The position numbers were made by a program, and so were the translations under genes. The notes below the pieces were generated by a model. That model did not search any database and was not told the origin of the DNA. It worked only from the letters and a program-made list of their open reading frames with translations. DNA of 64,000 bases. Source: Candidatus Geothrix skivensis. GTDB lineage: Bacteria > Acidobacteriota > Holophagae > Holophagales > Holophagaceae. This document shows, one piece after another, positions 41,665 through 50,053 of this stretch. The DNA lies in NCBI GenBank assembly GCA_016721195.1, contig JADKIO010000006.1, positions 186,001 through 250,000 of the forward strand. The letters are read 5' to 3'. The number at the start of each line of letters is the position of its first letter. Within the stretch, counting starts at the first letter, position 1.

Positions 41665-41789
41665 TACGGCAACCTTGGCTCACGCATCGGTTGAGAGGCA
41701 TGGAGTAGTTAGACCTGGCGACCAGTGATTTTTCTTGACGTCTAAATCAATTATTACCAACTCCCGATTCTTGGCTTTGAAACCGGCTG

Positions 41790-41805
41790 CGTGACATTGA
41801 TCACA
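41790..41805. promoter_or_regulatory. CRP/FNR-superfamily-like binding site
   Basis: CGTGACATTGATCACA matches the E. coli CRP consensus TGTGA-N6-TCACA at nine of ten positions. It is 126 bp upstream of the hybrid kinase start and about 280 bp upstream of the chemoreceptor start. Confidence 0.5.
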
Positions 41806-41910
41806 TGGGAGTCGTTGATAACTCACCTGTCCAGATTTCCCGCCGAAGCAACGGCATCCAGCCAAAGTCCGGTGGTCATTTTCTGCCCTGTATATGGTGA
41901 TGCTGGTAAT

Positions 41911-41932
41911 AAATTATCGATTTCAATAATTT
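41911..41932. promoter_or_regulatory. AT-rich inverted repeat upstream of chemoreceptor
   Basis: AAATTAT, an 8-bp spacer (CGATTTCA) and ATAATTT form a perfect 7-bp dyad, extended imperfectly outward by GGT/ACC at about 41905 and 41939. It lies about 150 bp before the chemoreceptor ATG and could be an operator. Confidence 0.4.
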
Positions 41933-42085
41933 TTAAACCATCGCCCCGCCCAGGTCATTTAAAAGCGCATCACCCTGGTCATTTCCCGGCTTCAGCAGGT
42001 GTTTTCCACCGTTCCCTACTATGAAAAAAGCACTCCCCTTCCCGCCCCAACACCCCAGGCCACCCCGGAGTCCCAGGAGACCGCC

Positions 42086-43810
42086 ATGCTCACCAACCTG
42101 AAGATCGGCACCCGCCTGACCGTGGGCTTCGCGCTCATCCTGGCCCTCCTGCTGGTCATCACGGGCGTGGCCTACAACCGCATGAATGCCCTCGCCCTGC
42201 AGACCACGAAAATCGTCACCCACTACAACGTTCAGTTGGATCTGGCCCGGGACATGTCGGACCAGATCCACATCGTGTCCCGTCTCTTGCGGACCGTTCT
42301 GCTCATGGACAGCCAAGCAGACAGAAAGACCAACGCCGAGCGCATCGCGAAATCCCGGGTGACCTACGACGAGCTGACCAAGAAGCTCGAGGCCAGCAGC
42401 ACTTCGGTGGAATCCAAGGCCATGCTCGCCGAGATCGCGGCCCTGCTGCCCAAGGCGCGGGCGGCCAATACCAAGGTGCTGGAACTGGCCCTGGCGGGCC
42501 AGGATAAGGAGGCCAACAAGCTGCTCTTCGGGGAAGCCCGGGGGGCCATCGCCGCCTGGCAGGCTTCCCTGGACAAGGCCACGGAGCTGTTCCAGGGCCG
42601 GATCCAGAAGGCCTACGCGGAGGCCCAGGGGGTGCAGACCCAGGCGGATCGCATGGTATTCACCGTCGCCATCCTGGCCATTCTGCTCGGCGTGGTCTTC
42701 GCCGTTCTCATCACCCGCAGCATCACGCACCCCCTGCGGGCCATGGGCGCGGTCATCGAGACCGTGGCCCAGGGCGACCTCACCCAGCGGGTGGACATCA
42801 CCTCCAAGGACGAGCTGGGCGACCTGGGCCGCATCCTCAACACCACCAACGAGGGCCTCCGCGAGATGGTGCTGCAGATCCAGGAGAGCGCCCTGGCCAT
42901 CTCCACCGCCTCCGGCGAGATCAGCATGGGCAACACGGACCTGAGCCGGCGCACGGAGGAACAGGCCGCCAGCCTGGAGGAGACCGCCAGCAGCATGGAG
43001 CAGATCACCAGCAACGTGAACCAGACCGCCGACAACGCCCGCTCCGCCAATCAGGAATCCGGCAAGGCCCGCCAGGTGGCCACGGAGGGCGGCACCGCCG
43101 TCAGCCAGGTCATCGGCGCCATGGACGCCATCAACCAGTCTTCCGCCAAGATCAACGAGATCATCGGCGTGGTCGATGAAATCGCCTTCCAGACCAACCT
43201 GCTGGCCCTCAACGCCGCGGTGGAAGCCGCCCGGGCCGGGGAACAGGGCCGCGGCTTCGCCGTGGTGGCCGCGGAAGTGCGCAACCTGGCCAAGCGCAGC
43301 GCCGACGCCGCCAAGGAGATCAAGGGCCTGATCCGCGAAAGCGTGGCCAAGTCCGAAGACGGCAACAAGATCGCCGCCCACGCCGGGGAGACCATCGCCG
43401 AAGTGGTGAGCAACGTGCAGCGGGTGACCTCCCTGGTGGCCGAGATCGCCAATGCCACCCAGGAGCAGAGCACGGGCCTGAACGAGATCAACAAGGCCGT
43501 GGTGTCCATGGACGAAGTCACCCAGCAGAACGCCGCCCTGGTGGAGGAGGCCGCCGCCGCCGCCGAATCCCTGGATGAGCAGGCCCACGCCCTCACCGAG
43601 ATCGTGGCCCGCTTCAAGACCGGCGTGGAGGTGCGTCGCAGCGAGGCGCCCCGGGGCCGGACCACCGTCACCTCCCAGCCCACCCGGGCCCCCCAGGCCA
43701 GGCCCGCCCGGGCTGCGGTCAAGCGGGCCGCCCGGCCCGAGCTGGCCGCCGCCAAGCAGCCCGTGTCCACGCCGAAGAACACCGGCGACGGGGACTGGGA
43801 AGCCTTCTGA
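42086..43810 (+). CDS. Methyl-accepting chemotaxis protein with CheR-binding tail (receptor A)
   Basis: The ATG at 42086 has CAGGAG 6 nt upstream; an ATG at 41999 would add 29 unlikely residues. The 574-residue receptor has an N-terminal helix (LTVGFALILALLLVITGVAY), a periplasmic four-helix-bundle sensor (about 35-190), a second helix (FTVAILAILLGVVFAVLI), HAMP (about 215-270) and an MCP signalling domain with the hairpin tip VVDEIAFQTNLLALNAAVEA and EQGRGFAVVAAEVRNL. The C-terminus has a Pro/Ala/Lys linker ending in DWEAF, matching the NWETF pentapeptide that tethers CheR in enterobacterial receptors. A close paralogue follows. Confidence 0.95.
   Translation: MLTNLKIGTRLTVGFALILALLLVITGVAYNRMNALALQTTKIVTHYNVQLDLARDMSDQIHIVSRLLRTVLLMDSQADRKTNAERIAKSRVTYDELTKKLEASSTSVESKAMLAEIAALLPKARAANTKVLELALAGQDKEANKLLFGEARGAIAAWQASLDKATELFQGRIQKAYAEAQGVQTQADRMVFTVAILAILLGVVFAVLITRSITHPLRAMGAVIETVAQGDLTQRVDITSKDELGDLGRILNTTNEGLREMVLQIQESALAISTASGEISMGNTDLSRRTEEQAASLEETASSMEQITSNVNQTADNARSANQESGKARQVATEGGTAVSQVIGAMDAINQSSAKINEIIGVVDEIAFQTNLLALNAAVEAARAGEQGRGFAVVAAEVRNLAKRSADAAKEIKGLIRESVAKSEDGNKIAAHAGETIAEVVSNVQRVTSLVAEIANATQEQSTGLNEINKAVVSMDEVTQQNAALVEEAAAAAESLDEQAHALTEIVARFKTGVEVRRSEAPRGRTTVTSQPTRAPQARPARAAVKRAARPELAAAKQPVSTPKNTGDGDWEAF
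42884..43635 (+). repeat. Receptor signalling-domain duplication, copy 1
   Basis: The DNA for the MCP signalling domain is nearly identical to 44671-45422 (offset 1787 bp), with long identical runs and mostly third-position changes. The sensor-encoding 5' parts of the two genes do not align in the same way. Confidence 0.8.
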
Positions 43811-43861
43811 TCCACGCACGCTCCTAAAGCCCTTCAGTCCCCAGCAGGCCTACCCAGTCTC

Positions 43862-43871
43862 CCTCCGGAGG
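43862..43871 (+). promoter_or_regulatory. Palindromic Shine-Dalgarno of receptor B
   Basis: CCTCCGGAGG is a perfect 10-bp palindrome whose second half is the ribosome site, 4 nt before the ATG at 43876. As a hairpin it would have almost no loop, so masking is less convincing than at 36622 or 19745. Confidence 0.3.
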
Positions 43872-43875
43872 TTCC

Positions 43876-45597
43876 ATGTCCTTCCTCGATAACATCAAGA
43901 TGGGCCCCAAGCTCATCGGCTCGTACCTCATCCTCGCCGCCATCACCACCGGCGTCGGCATCCTGGGCATCCAGAAGCTGCATGTCATCGATGCGGCCGA
44001 TACCAAGCTCTACGAGATGATGACCGTGCCCCTGGGCGAGATGGGCGACATGATGCAGAACTTCCAGCGTCAGCGCGTGAACCTGCGGGAAGCGCTCATC
44101 ACCGGGGATGCCGACAAGTACGGCAAGCGGATCAAGGAACTCGACGTGGAGCTCGCCAAGGTCGAGGAATCCTTCCAGAAGACCCTCCTCACCGAGGCTG
44201 GCAAAACCGCCTTCAAGACCTACAAGGAAGGTACCAACCATTACGACAGTGCTTCAGAAAAGATCATCGCCCTCGTGGCCGCGGGGAAAACCAAAGAGGC
44301 CGAGGCCCTCATGCGGGGCGATGGCTTCAAGGCCAACGAGGAGGTCCAGAAGGCCCTGGATACCCTTCAGAACCAGAAGCTGAAGCTGGCCAAGGAGACC
44401 TCAGACGGCAATTCAGCCATCGCCAACGCCGCCACCAACCTGATGATCGGCATCATCGTCGCCGGCGTGATCTTCGGCATCTTCATCGGCTTCGTGATGA
44501 CCCGGGCCATCACCCGCCCCCTGGCCCGCTTTGGTGAGGTGCTGGAGGCCGTCTCCAACGGCGACCTCAGCATCCAGTCAGACATCAAGAACAAGGATGA
44601 GCTGGGCCAGATGAGCGACATCCTCAACACCACCATCAGCAACCTGCGGGAATCCATGCTGCAGGTGCAGGAAAGCGCCATGGCCATTTCCACGGCCTCG
44701 GGCGAGATCAGCATGGGCAACACGGACCTGAGCCGCCGCACGGAAGAACAGGCCGCCAGCCTGGAAGAGACCGCCAGCAGCATGGAGCAGATCACCAGCA
44801 ACGTGAACCAGACCGCCGACAACGCCCGCTCCGCCAACACCGAATCCGCCAAGGCCCGCCAGGTGGCCCAGGAGGGCGGCACCGCCGTCACCCAGGTCAT
44901 CGCCGCCATGGAGGCCATCAACCAGTCTTCCGCCAAGATCAACGAGATCATCGGCGTGGTGGACGAGATCGCCTTCCAGACCAACCTGCTGGCCCTCAAC
45001 GCCGCGGTGGAAGCCGCCCGGGCCGGGGAACAGGGCCGCGGCTTCGCCGTGGTGGCCGCCGAAGTGCGCAACCTGGCCAAGCGCAGCGCCGATGCCGCCA
45101 AGGAGATCAAGGGCCTGATCCGCGAGAGCGTGGCCAAGTCCACGGATGGCAACAAGGTGGCCGCCCACGCCGGCGAGACCATCGCCGAAGTGGTGAACAA
45201 CGTGCAGCGGGTGACCTCGCTGGTCAGCGAGATCGCCAACGCCACCCAGGAGCAGAGCACGGGCCTGAACGAGATCAACAAGGCCGTGGTCTCCATGGAT
45301 GAAGTGACCCAGCAGAACGCCGCCCTGGTGGAGGAAGCCGCCGCCGCCGCCGAATCCCTGGACGCCCAGGCCCATGCCCTGACCGAGATCGTCGGCCGCT
45401 TCAAGACCGGCGTGGAGGTCCGCAGAACCGAGGCGCCGAAGAGCCGCACCACGGTCACCTCGCAGCCCGCCCGGGCCAACGGCGCGCCCAGCCGTGCCTC
45501 CCTCAAGCGCCCACCCGCCCGGCCCGAGCTGGCCGCCGCCAAGCGCCCCGTGGCCACGCCCACCGGCAGCGACGACGGCCAGTGGGAAGCCTTCTGA
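43876..45597 (+). CDS. Methyl-accepting chemotaxis protein with CheR-binding tail (receptor B)
   Basis: This 573-residue receptor has an N-terminal membrane helix (LIGSYLILAAITTGVGILGI), a four-helix-bundle periplasmic sensor, a second helix (LMIGIIVAGVIFGIFIGFVM), HAMP and an MCP signalling domain almost identical to receptor A. It ends in GQWEAF, again the W-x-x-F CheR-tethering pattern. The ligand-binding halves of the two receptors differ clearly, so they probably report different stimuli to the same kinase. It starts 65 bp after receptor A and 98 bp before cheW, so it is probably in the che transcript. Confidence 0.95.
   Translation: MSFLDNIKMGPKLIGSYLILAAITTGVGILGIQKLHVIDAADTKLYEMMTVPLGEMGDMMQNFQRQRVNLREALITGDADKYGKRIKELDVELAKVEESFQKTLLTEAGKTAFKTYKEGTNHYDSASEKIIALVAAGKTKEAEALMRGDGFKANEEVQKALDTLQNQKLKLAKETSDGNSAIANAATNLMIGIIVAGVIFGIFIGFVMTRAITRPLARFGEVLEAVSNGDLSIQSDIKNKDELGQMSDILNTTISNLRESMLQVQESAMAISTASGEISMGNTDLSRRTEEQAASLEETASSMEQITSNVNQTADNARSANTESAKARQVAQEGGTAVTQVIAAMEAINQSSAKINEIIGVVDEIAFQTNLLALNAAVEAARAGEQGRGFAVVAAEVRNLAKRSADAAKEIKGLIRESVAKSTDGNKVAAHAGETIAEVVNNVQRVTSLVSEIANATQEQSTGLNEINKAVVSMDEVTQQNAALVEEAAAAAESLDAQAHALTEIVGRFKTGVEVRRTEAPKSRTTVTSQPARANGAPSRASLKRPPARPELAAAKRPVATPTGSDDGQWEAF
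44671..45422 (+). repeat. Receptor signalling-domain duplication, copy 2
   Basis: Second copy of the near-identical signalling-domain DNA (see 42884-43635). The level of identity compared with the divergent sensor parts suggests a recent duplication followed by sensor exchange, or continuing gene conversion. Confidence 0.8.
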
Positions 45598-45695
45598 TCC
45601 GCTCAGAGGACTTAACGGAAACTCACTCGCAGGCTCCCTTCTACCGAAACCAACCTTAGCCCGGTCGCACCCACTGGACCGTTGCGGAGATCCAT

Positions 45696-46196
45696 ATGGC
45701 CAGCACTGAAGCCAGTTCCCAGGCTCTTCAACAGGTGCTCTGCTTCGCCCTCGCGGGGGAAGCCTATGCCCTGCCCATCCTCAAGGTCCGGGAGATCCAG
45801 GCCCAGGCCACCATCACGCGCATTCCCAAGGCGCCGCCCTACATGCCGGGGGTGATCAACCTCCGGGGGGCCATCGTGCCCATCCTGGAGCTGCGCCACC
45901 GGTTCTCCCTGGGGGAAGCCCCGGAGGACACCCGGCCCGTCATCGTCATCGTGGAAGTCCAGGGGCGCACCCTGGGCATCCGCGTGGATTCCGTCTCCGA
46001 TGTGCTGGATCTGGATCCCAATGCCATCCGCCCCGCCCCGGAGCTGGGCACCCAAAGCGCCCTGGGCCGCGAGTTCATTTCGGGGCTGGCCAGCCTTCCG
46101 GGGGCCACCGGCTCGGACACCATGCTGATCCTGCTCGACCTGGATCGCCTGCTTTCCGATGGGGAGCTGTCGGCCCTGGAAAGCGCCGCGGTCTAG
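45696..46196 (+). CDS. cheW: Chemotaxis coupling protein CheW
   Basis: The 166-residue protein has the CheW fold: VLCFALAGEAYALPILKVRE at the start, ITRIPKAPPYMPGVINLRGA in the receptor/kinase-binding region, and TLGIRVDSVSDVLDLDPNAI. It bridges chemoreceptors and CheA in arrays at the membrane. GGAG lies 6 nt upstream of the ATG. It opens the cheW-STAS-MCP-like-cheY-A-R-D-B string, where spacing after this point is mostly overlaps of 4 nt or gaps of under 16 bp. Confidence 0.95.
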   Translation: MASTEASSQALQQVLCFALAGEAYALPILKVREIQAQATITRIPKAPPYMPGVINLRGAIVPILELRHRFSLGEAPEDTRPVIVIVEVQGRTLGIRVDSVSDVLDLDPNAIRPAPELGTQSALGREFISGLASLPGATGSDTMLILLDLDRLLSDGELSALESAAV

Positions 46197-46200
46197 GGAT

Positions 46201-46503
46201 ATGGCCAAGAAACCGGCTGCCTCCACGCAAGCGCTCTCCCTCGAGGGCGATCTGGATGTCTTCTCCATCCACCTGCAGTGGGAGAAGGCCCAGACCCTGC
46301 TCACCACCTTGAACGGCAGTGCGGAGGTGGATCTTTCCGCCGTCGGCGACCTGGATCTGTCCGGGCTCCAGCTGCTCTGCGCCCTGGACCGGGATCTCCG
46401 GTCCAGGGGCATCGCGTTCAAGGTGGTGGGCGCCAAGCCCGAGTGGAAGACCCGCTTCGCACCTCTGGGCACGGCCCACCTCTTCGAGGGAGGCGGCGCA
46501 TGA
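46201..46503 (+). CDS. STAS-domain protein in chemotaxis operon
   Basis: The 100-residue protein (ATG at 46201, 4 bp after cheW) contains LSLEGDLDVFSIHLQWEKAQ and AEVDLSAVGDLDLSGLQLLC, the STAS/anti-anti-sigma fold; the position usually phosphorylated is in DLSGLQLL, where a Ser follows Leu. STAS proteins relay signals by partner-switching. Here it is embedded between cheW and a receptor-like protein, and its stop overlaps the next start by 4 nt. It may modulate the receptor-like protein or take part in a localisation system; there is no kinase-type anti-sigma partner in the window. Confidence 0.8.
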   Translation: MAKKPAASTQALSLEGDLDVFSIHLQWEKAQTLLTTLNGSAEVDLSAVGDLDLSGLQLLCALDRDLRSRGIAFKVVGAKPEWKTRFAPLGTAHLFEGGGA

Positions 46504-47564
46504 GCCGCTGGTTCGCCGCCTCGCCGGCCTCCGGCCCCACGCCGGTGCAGGAACTGGCGAGTTCCGAGCCTGGCCAGCGGGCGACCCTGACGCGCCTGGC
46601 CGCCCGGGAGGCCAGCATGCTGGAAGGCCAGGTGAACTTCCTGACGCCGGAGCTGCTGCAGGTGGACAGCCTGGTGCGGGAAGCCGCCGGCACCCTGGAA
46701 GACGCGCTGAAGACCCTCAACAAGAGCGTGCAGCAGCAGCACAGCCTGGCCCGCGAGGTCCAGGCGAACATGAACATCTCCCTGGAAGGGGATGACAGCA
46801 CAGCCGGCGCCGAATCCATCGGCACCACCATCACGGCTACCCTCGATGGCTTCGTGGGCCACATGACCGAGATCTCCGGCTCCACCGTCAAGCTGGTGGA
46901 ACAGGTGGAGGATATCCGCGAGCGCTCCCAGCGCATGGAGACCATGCTGGAAGAGCTGACCGAGATCGCCGGGCGGACCCACCTGCTCTCCCTCAATGCC
47001 AGCATCGAGGCCGCCCATGCCCGGCAGTTCGGCGCGGGCTTCGCCGTGGTGGCGGGCGAGGTCTCCAAACTGGCAGACCGCAGCACGGCCCTCAGCACCA
47101 CCATCCAGGAGCAGGTCAACGGCACCCGCCTGGCGTTGGAGCGCACGGATGCCCACGTGCATGCCATCGCCAGCAAGGACATGAACGTGGCCATGGCCTC
47201 CAAGGCCAAGTCCGAGGCCCTGGTCCAGGCCCTCCAGACCAGCAACTGGATCGTCCGGGATCTGGTGAGCCAGCTCGAGGAGAATGCCCAGAAGATCACC
47301 GAACAGGTGGGCCACGTGGTGCGGAGCCTCCAGTTCGAGGATCTGGTGCACCAGACCCTCATGGCCTGCCTGAAGGAGCTGGGGAACCTGATGGAGCAGG
47401 CCAGCGCCTGGAAGCAGCTGGAAGCTCAGCTGGCGGCCGGTGAAGCCGAAGCGCCTGCCCTCGCCGCCCTGGAAGCCCGGTTGGGCGAGATCGAAGCAGC
47501 CCGGGTGCAGTTCCGCGCGGTGAAGAGCGGTTCGCTCGCCGCCGGTGAAATCGACCTTTTCTGA
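46500..47564 (+). CDS. Soluble receptor-like (MCP) protein without sensor
   Basis: The 354-residue protein has no signal or membrane helix. The N-terminal 100 residues are of unknown fold; residues about 105-240 form a coiled coil with an MCP-like tip (TEIAGRTHLLSLNASIEAAH, then FGAGFAVVAGEVSKLADRST). The consensus tip of receptors A and B (DEIAFQTNLLALNAAVEAAR) is changed, with GRTHLLSLNASIEAAHARQ. Near residue 285 is VRSLQFEDLVHQTLMACLKE, reminiscent of short segments in CheZ and some cytosolic receptors. It may form cytoplasmic arrays or compete for CheW. It is translationally coupled to the STAS gene. Confidence 0.8.
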   Translation: MSRWFAASPASGPTPVQELASSEPGQRATLTRLAAREASMLEGQVNFLTPELLQVDSLVREAAGTLEDALKTLNKSVQQQHSLAREVQANMNISLEGDDSTAGAESIGTTITATLDGFVGHMTEISGSTVKLVEQVEDIRERSQRMETMLEELTEIAGRTHLLSLNASIEAAHARQFGAGFAVVAGEVSKLADRSTALSTTIQEQVNGTRLALERTDAHVHAIASKDMNVAMASKAKSEALVQALQTSNWIVRDLVSQLEENAQKITEQVGHVVRSLQFEDLVHQTLMACLKELGNLMEQASAWKQLEAQLAAGEAEAPALAALEARLGEIEAARVQFRAVKSGSLAAGEIDLF

Positions 47565-47578
47565 TCAGGAGCCAACCG

Positions 47579-47941
47579 ATGGGCCATTGCATTCTCACCG
47601 TCGATGACTCGAGCACCATGCGCCAGATGATCACGTTCACGCTCAAGGGCGCGAACTTCGAGGTCGTCGAGGCGGGCGACGGCGTGGAGGCCCTGGAGGT
47701 GGCGAAGGGGAAGAAGCTCTCCCTCATCATCACGGACGTGAACATGCCGCGGATGGATGGCATCACGCTGGTGCAGCGGCTGCGGGCCCTGCCTGAGTTC
47801 AAGTTCACGCCCATCCTGGTGCTGACCACCGAATCCGACGCCAGCATGAAGCAGAAGGGCAAGGAAGCCGGCGCCACCGGCTGGATCGTCAAGCCCTTCA
47901 GCCCCGAGAAGCTCCTGGACGTGGTGAACAAAGTCATCTGA
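47579..47941 (+). CDS. cheY: Chemotaxis response regulator CheY
   Basis: The 120-residue protein is a lone receiver domain: MGHCILTVDDSSTMRQMITF with acidic pair, acceptor Asp in LSLIITDVNMPRMDGITLV, Thr in ILVLTTESDAS and Lys in GWIVKPFSPEKL. Phosphorylated CheY binds the flagellar motor or another effector. It lies 14 bp after the receptor-like gene and 9 bp before cheA, its expected kinase. Confidence 0.93.
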   Translation: MGHCILTVDDSSTMRQMITFTLKGANFEVVEAGDGVEALEVAKGKKLSLIITDVNMPRMDGITLVQRLRALPEFKFTPILVLTTESDASMKQKGKEAGATGWIVKPFSPEKLLDVVNKVI

Positions 47942-47950
47942 GGTAGCCCC

Positions 47951-50053
47951 ATGTCCGACGCAATGGCCCAATTCCGAGACGCCTTTTTCGAAGAGGCCAC
48001 CGAGCTGGCCGATGGCATGGAGGCCACCCTGCTCTCCATGGATCTATCGGCCGTGGAGGTCGAGGATCTCCACACCCTGTTCCGCGCCGCCCATTCCATC
48101 AAGGGCAACGCGGCCACCTTCGGCTTCCCCGAGGTGGCGGCCTTCACCCACAAGCTGGAGAGCACCCTGGAGCCCGTGCGCCAGGGCGACCGCCCCCTGA
48201 CGCCGGACCTGCGCGAGCTGCTGCTCCAGGGCGTGGATCTGATCCGCACCCACCTCTACCACGCCCGGCGCGGGGAAAGCCTGCCCGTCAAGGAAGTGCA
48301 GGCCCAGGCGGCCCTCATCGCCCGGCTGCAGGAAGATGCCGGCGCTCCCTTGCCCCCGATGCCTTCCGCCCCGACCACGGCCGCGGCCAAGAGCGTCACC
48401 ATGAAGGGCGGCCGGGGCTATTCCATCCGCTTCGAAGCGCCCCTGGACGCCTTCCGCCGGGGCGTGAACCTGGAGCGGCTGTTCCGGGACCTGGCCAAGC
48501 TGGGCACCCTGCAGACCTGGCCCGATCTTTCGCGCATCCCCCCTGTGGAGCAGCTGGATCCCGAGGACTGCCACCTGGCCTGGGACGTCCGTCTGGAAAC
48601 CACCCATCCCCAGATGGACGTGGAGGAAGTCTTCGAATTCGTGGCGGAGGGGGACAACCTCCGCATCCAGCCCCTGGCCCCCGAAGGCAGCGTGCCGACC
48701 CTCGGCGAGATCCTCCAGACCGAAGCGGGGGTCAGCCCCGCCGATATCCGCGAGGCCCTGTCCCAGCAGAAGCGCCTGGGCGAGCTGCTGGTGGACATGG
48801 GCAAGGTCCAGCCCGAGGTCGTCAACAAGGCCCTCGACCAGCAGCAGAAGAAGCGCAACCAGGCCGAGGCCTCCACGGTGCGCGTGGCCACCGAAAAGAT
48901 CGACCGCCTGGTGAACCTGGTGGGCGAGCTGGTGATCACCCAGGCCATGCTGGCCCAGGCCTCGCAGCAGTCGAACACCCTGCAGGGCGAGGAGCAGATG
49001 AGCGCCGCCCTGCTGCAGCTGGACCGCCAGACCCGCGAGCTGCAGGAGCGCGTCATGGGCATCCGCATGGTGCCCGTGGAGATGGTCTTCTCCCGCTTCC
49101 CGCGCATGGTCCACGAGCTGGGCAAGCAGCTGGGCAAGGATGTGGAGCTGCTCATGGAGGGCCAGGCCACGGAGCTGGACAAGACCTTCATCGAGATGCT
49201 CGTGGATCCCCTCACGCACCTGGTGCGCAACGCCGTGGACCACGGCATGGAAACCAAGGAGGAGCGCCGCCAATCCGGCAAGGCCGCCATGGGCAGCATC
49301 GCCCTGCGCGCCTCGAGCCGCGGCGGCAGCATCCACATCGAGGTGAAGGATGACGGCAAGGGCCTGAACCGCGACCGCATCTACCAGAAGGCCCTGGACC
49401 GGGGCCTGCTCGCGCCTGGCAGCCGGCCTTCGGACGAAGAGCTGAACCTGCTGATCTTCGAGCCCGGGTTCTCCACGGTGGAACAGGTCTCGGATCTTTC
49501 GGGCCGGGGCGTGGGCATGGATGTGGTCAAGCAGAACATCCGCACCCTGGGCGGGCGCATCGAGGTGGAAAGCGAACCGGGCCGGGGCACCCTGATCCGC
49601 CTGGTGCTGCCCCTCACCCTGGCCATCCTCGATGGCCTCACGGTGCGGGCGGGGGACGAGACCTACGTGTTCCCGCTGGCCTCGGTGCTGGAAAGCTTCC
49701 AGCGCCAGGCAGCCGACGTGCAGACCGTCAAGGGTGATCGCGAAGTCATCAGCCTGCGGGGCGAGTTCATTCCCGTGATCCGGCTCCAGCATCTGCTGGG
49801 CGTCGTCGGCCACCGGGACGCCGCCGAGCGCACCCTGCTGGTGCTGGTGGAATCCGAAGGCCGCCGGGCGGCCATGTCGGTGGACGAGCTGCTGGGCCAG
49901 CAGCAGGTGGTCATCAAGAGCCTGGAGACCCACTACAAGCGGGTGGAAGGCATCTCGGGCGCCACGATCCTGGGGGACGGCCGCGTGGCCCTCATCCTCG
50001 ACGTGCCCGGCCTCATGCGGCAGGAGGCCGGGATGGCCGCGGCCGGGGCATGA
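47951..50053 (+). CDS. cheA: Chemotaxis histidine kinase CheA
   Basis: The 700-residue protein has an Hpt domain (phospho-acceptor H48 in LFRAAHSIKGNAATFGF), a P2-like region, a linker with RLGELLVDMGKVQPEVVNKA, the dimerisation helices (EKIDRLVNLVGELVITQAML), the HATPase domain with LVRNAVDHGMETKEERRQSG and GRGVGMDVVKQNIRTLGGRI, and a C-terminal CheW-like regulatory domain. It autophosphorylates in response to receptor state and passes phosphate to CheY and CheB. Its stop overlaps the cheR start by 4 nt. Confidence 0.97.
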   Translation: MSDAMAQFRDAFFEEATELADGMEATLLSMDLSAVEVEDLHTLFRAAHSIKGNAATFGFPEVAAFTHKLESTLEPVRQGDRPLTPDLRELLLQGVDLIRTHLYHARRGESLPVKEVQAQAALIARLQEDAGAPLPPMPSAPTTAAAKSVTMKGGRGYSIRFEAPLDAFRRGVNLERLFRDLAKLGTLQTWPDLSRIPPVEQLDPEDCHLAWDVRLETTHPQMDVEEVFEFVAEGDNLRIQPLAPEGSVPTLGEILQTEAGVSPADIREALSQQKRLGELLVDMGKVQPEVVNKALDQQQKKRNQAEASTVRVATEKIDRLVNLVGELVITQAMLAQASQQSNTLQGEEQMSAALLQLDRQTRELQERVMGIRMVPVEMVFSRFPRMVHELGKQLGKDVELLMEGQATELDKTFIEMLVDPLTHLVRNAVDHGMETKEERRQSGKAAMGSIALRASSRGGSIHIEVKDDGKGLNRDRIYQKALDRGLLAPGSRPSDEELNLLIFEPGFSTVEQVSDLSGRGVGMDVVKQNIRTLGGRIEVESEPGRGTLIRLVLPLTLAILDGLTVRAGDETYVFPLASVLESFQRQAADVQTVKGDREVISLRGEFIPVIRLQHLLGVVGHRDAAERTLLVLVESEGRRAAMSVDELLGQQQVVIKSLETHYKRVEGISGATILGDGRVALILDVPGLMRQEAGMAAAGA

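Larger units (their letters stand above)
41665..42085. other. 421-bp divergent regulatory region
   Basis: This AT-richer region separates the hybrid kinase (minus) and the chemoreceptor (plus). It contains a CRP-like palindrome (41790-41805), a 7-bp AT-rich inverted repeat (41911-41932) and three occurrences of GGTCATTT (near 41873, 41953 and 41978). No gene and no recognised riboswitch were seen. Confidence 0.7.

Noticed and set aside
41665..42085. Cyclic di-GMP riboswitch upstream of the chemoreceptor
   Set aside because: I could not find the conserved GEMM core sequences or a matching helix layout.
43862..43871. Ribosome-site masking hairpin before receptor B
   Set aside because: The palindrome CCTCCGGAGG has no room for a loop, so a stable hairpin is unlikely; listed only as a weak site.
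46500..47564. CheZ-like phosphatase function for the receptor-like protein
   Set aside because: Only a short segment (LQFEDLVHQ) is similar; the overall layout is an MCP tip coiled coil.
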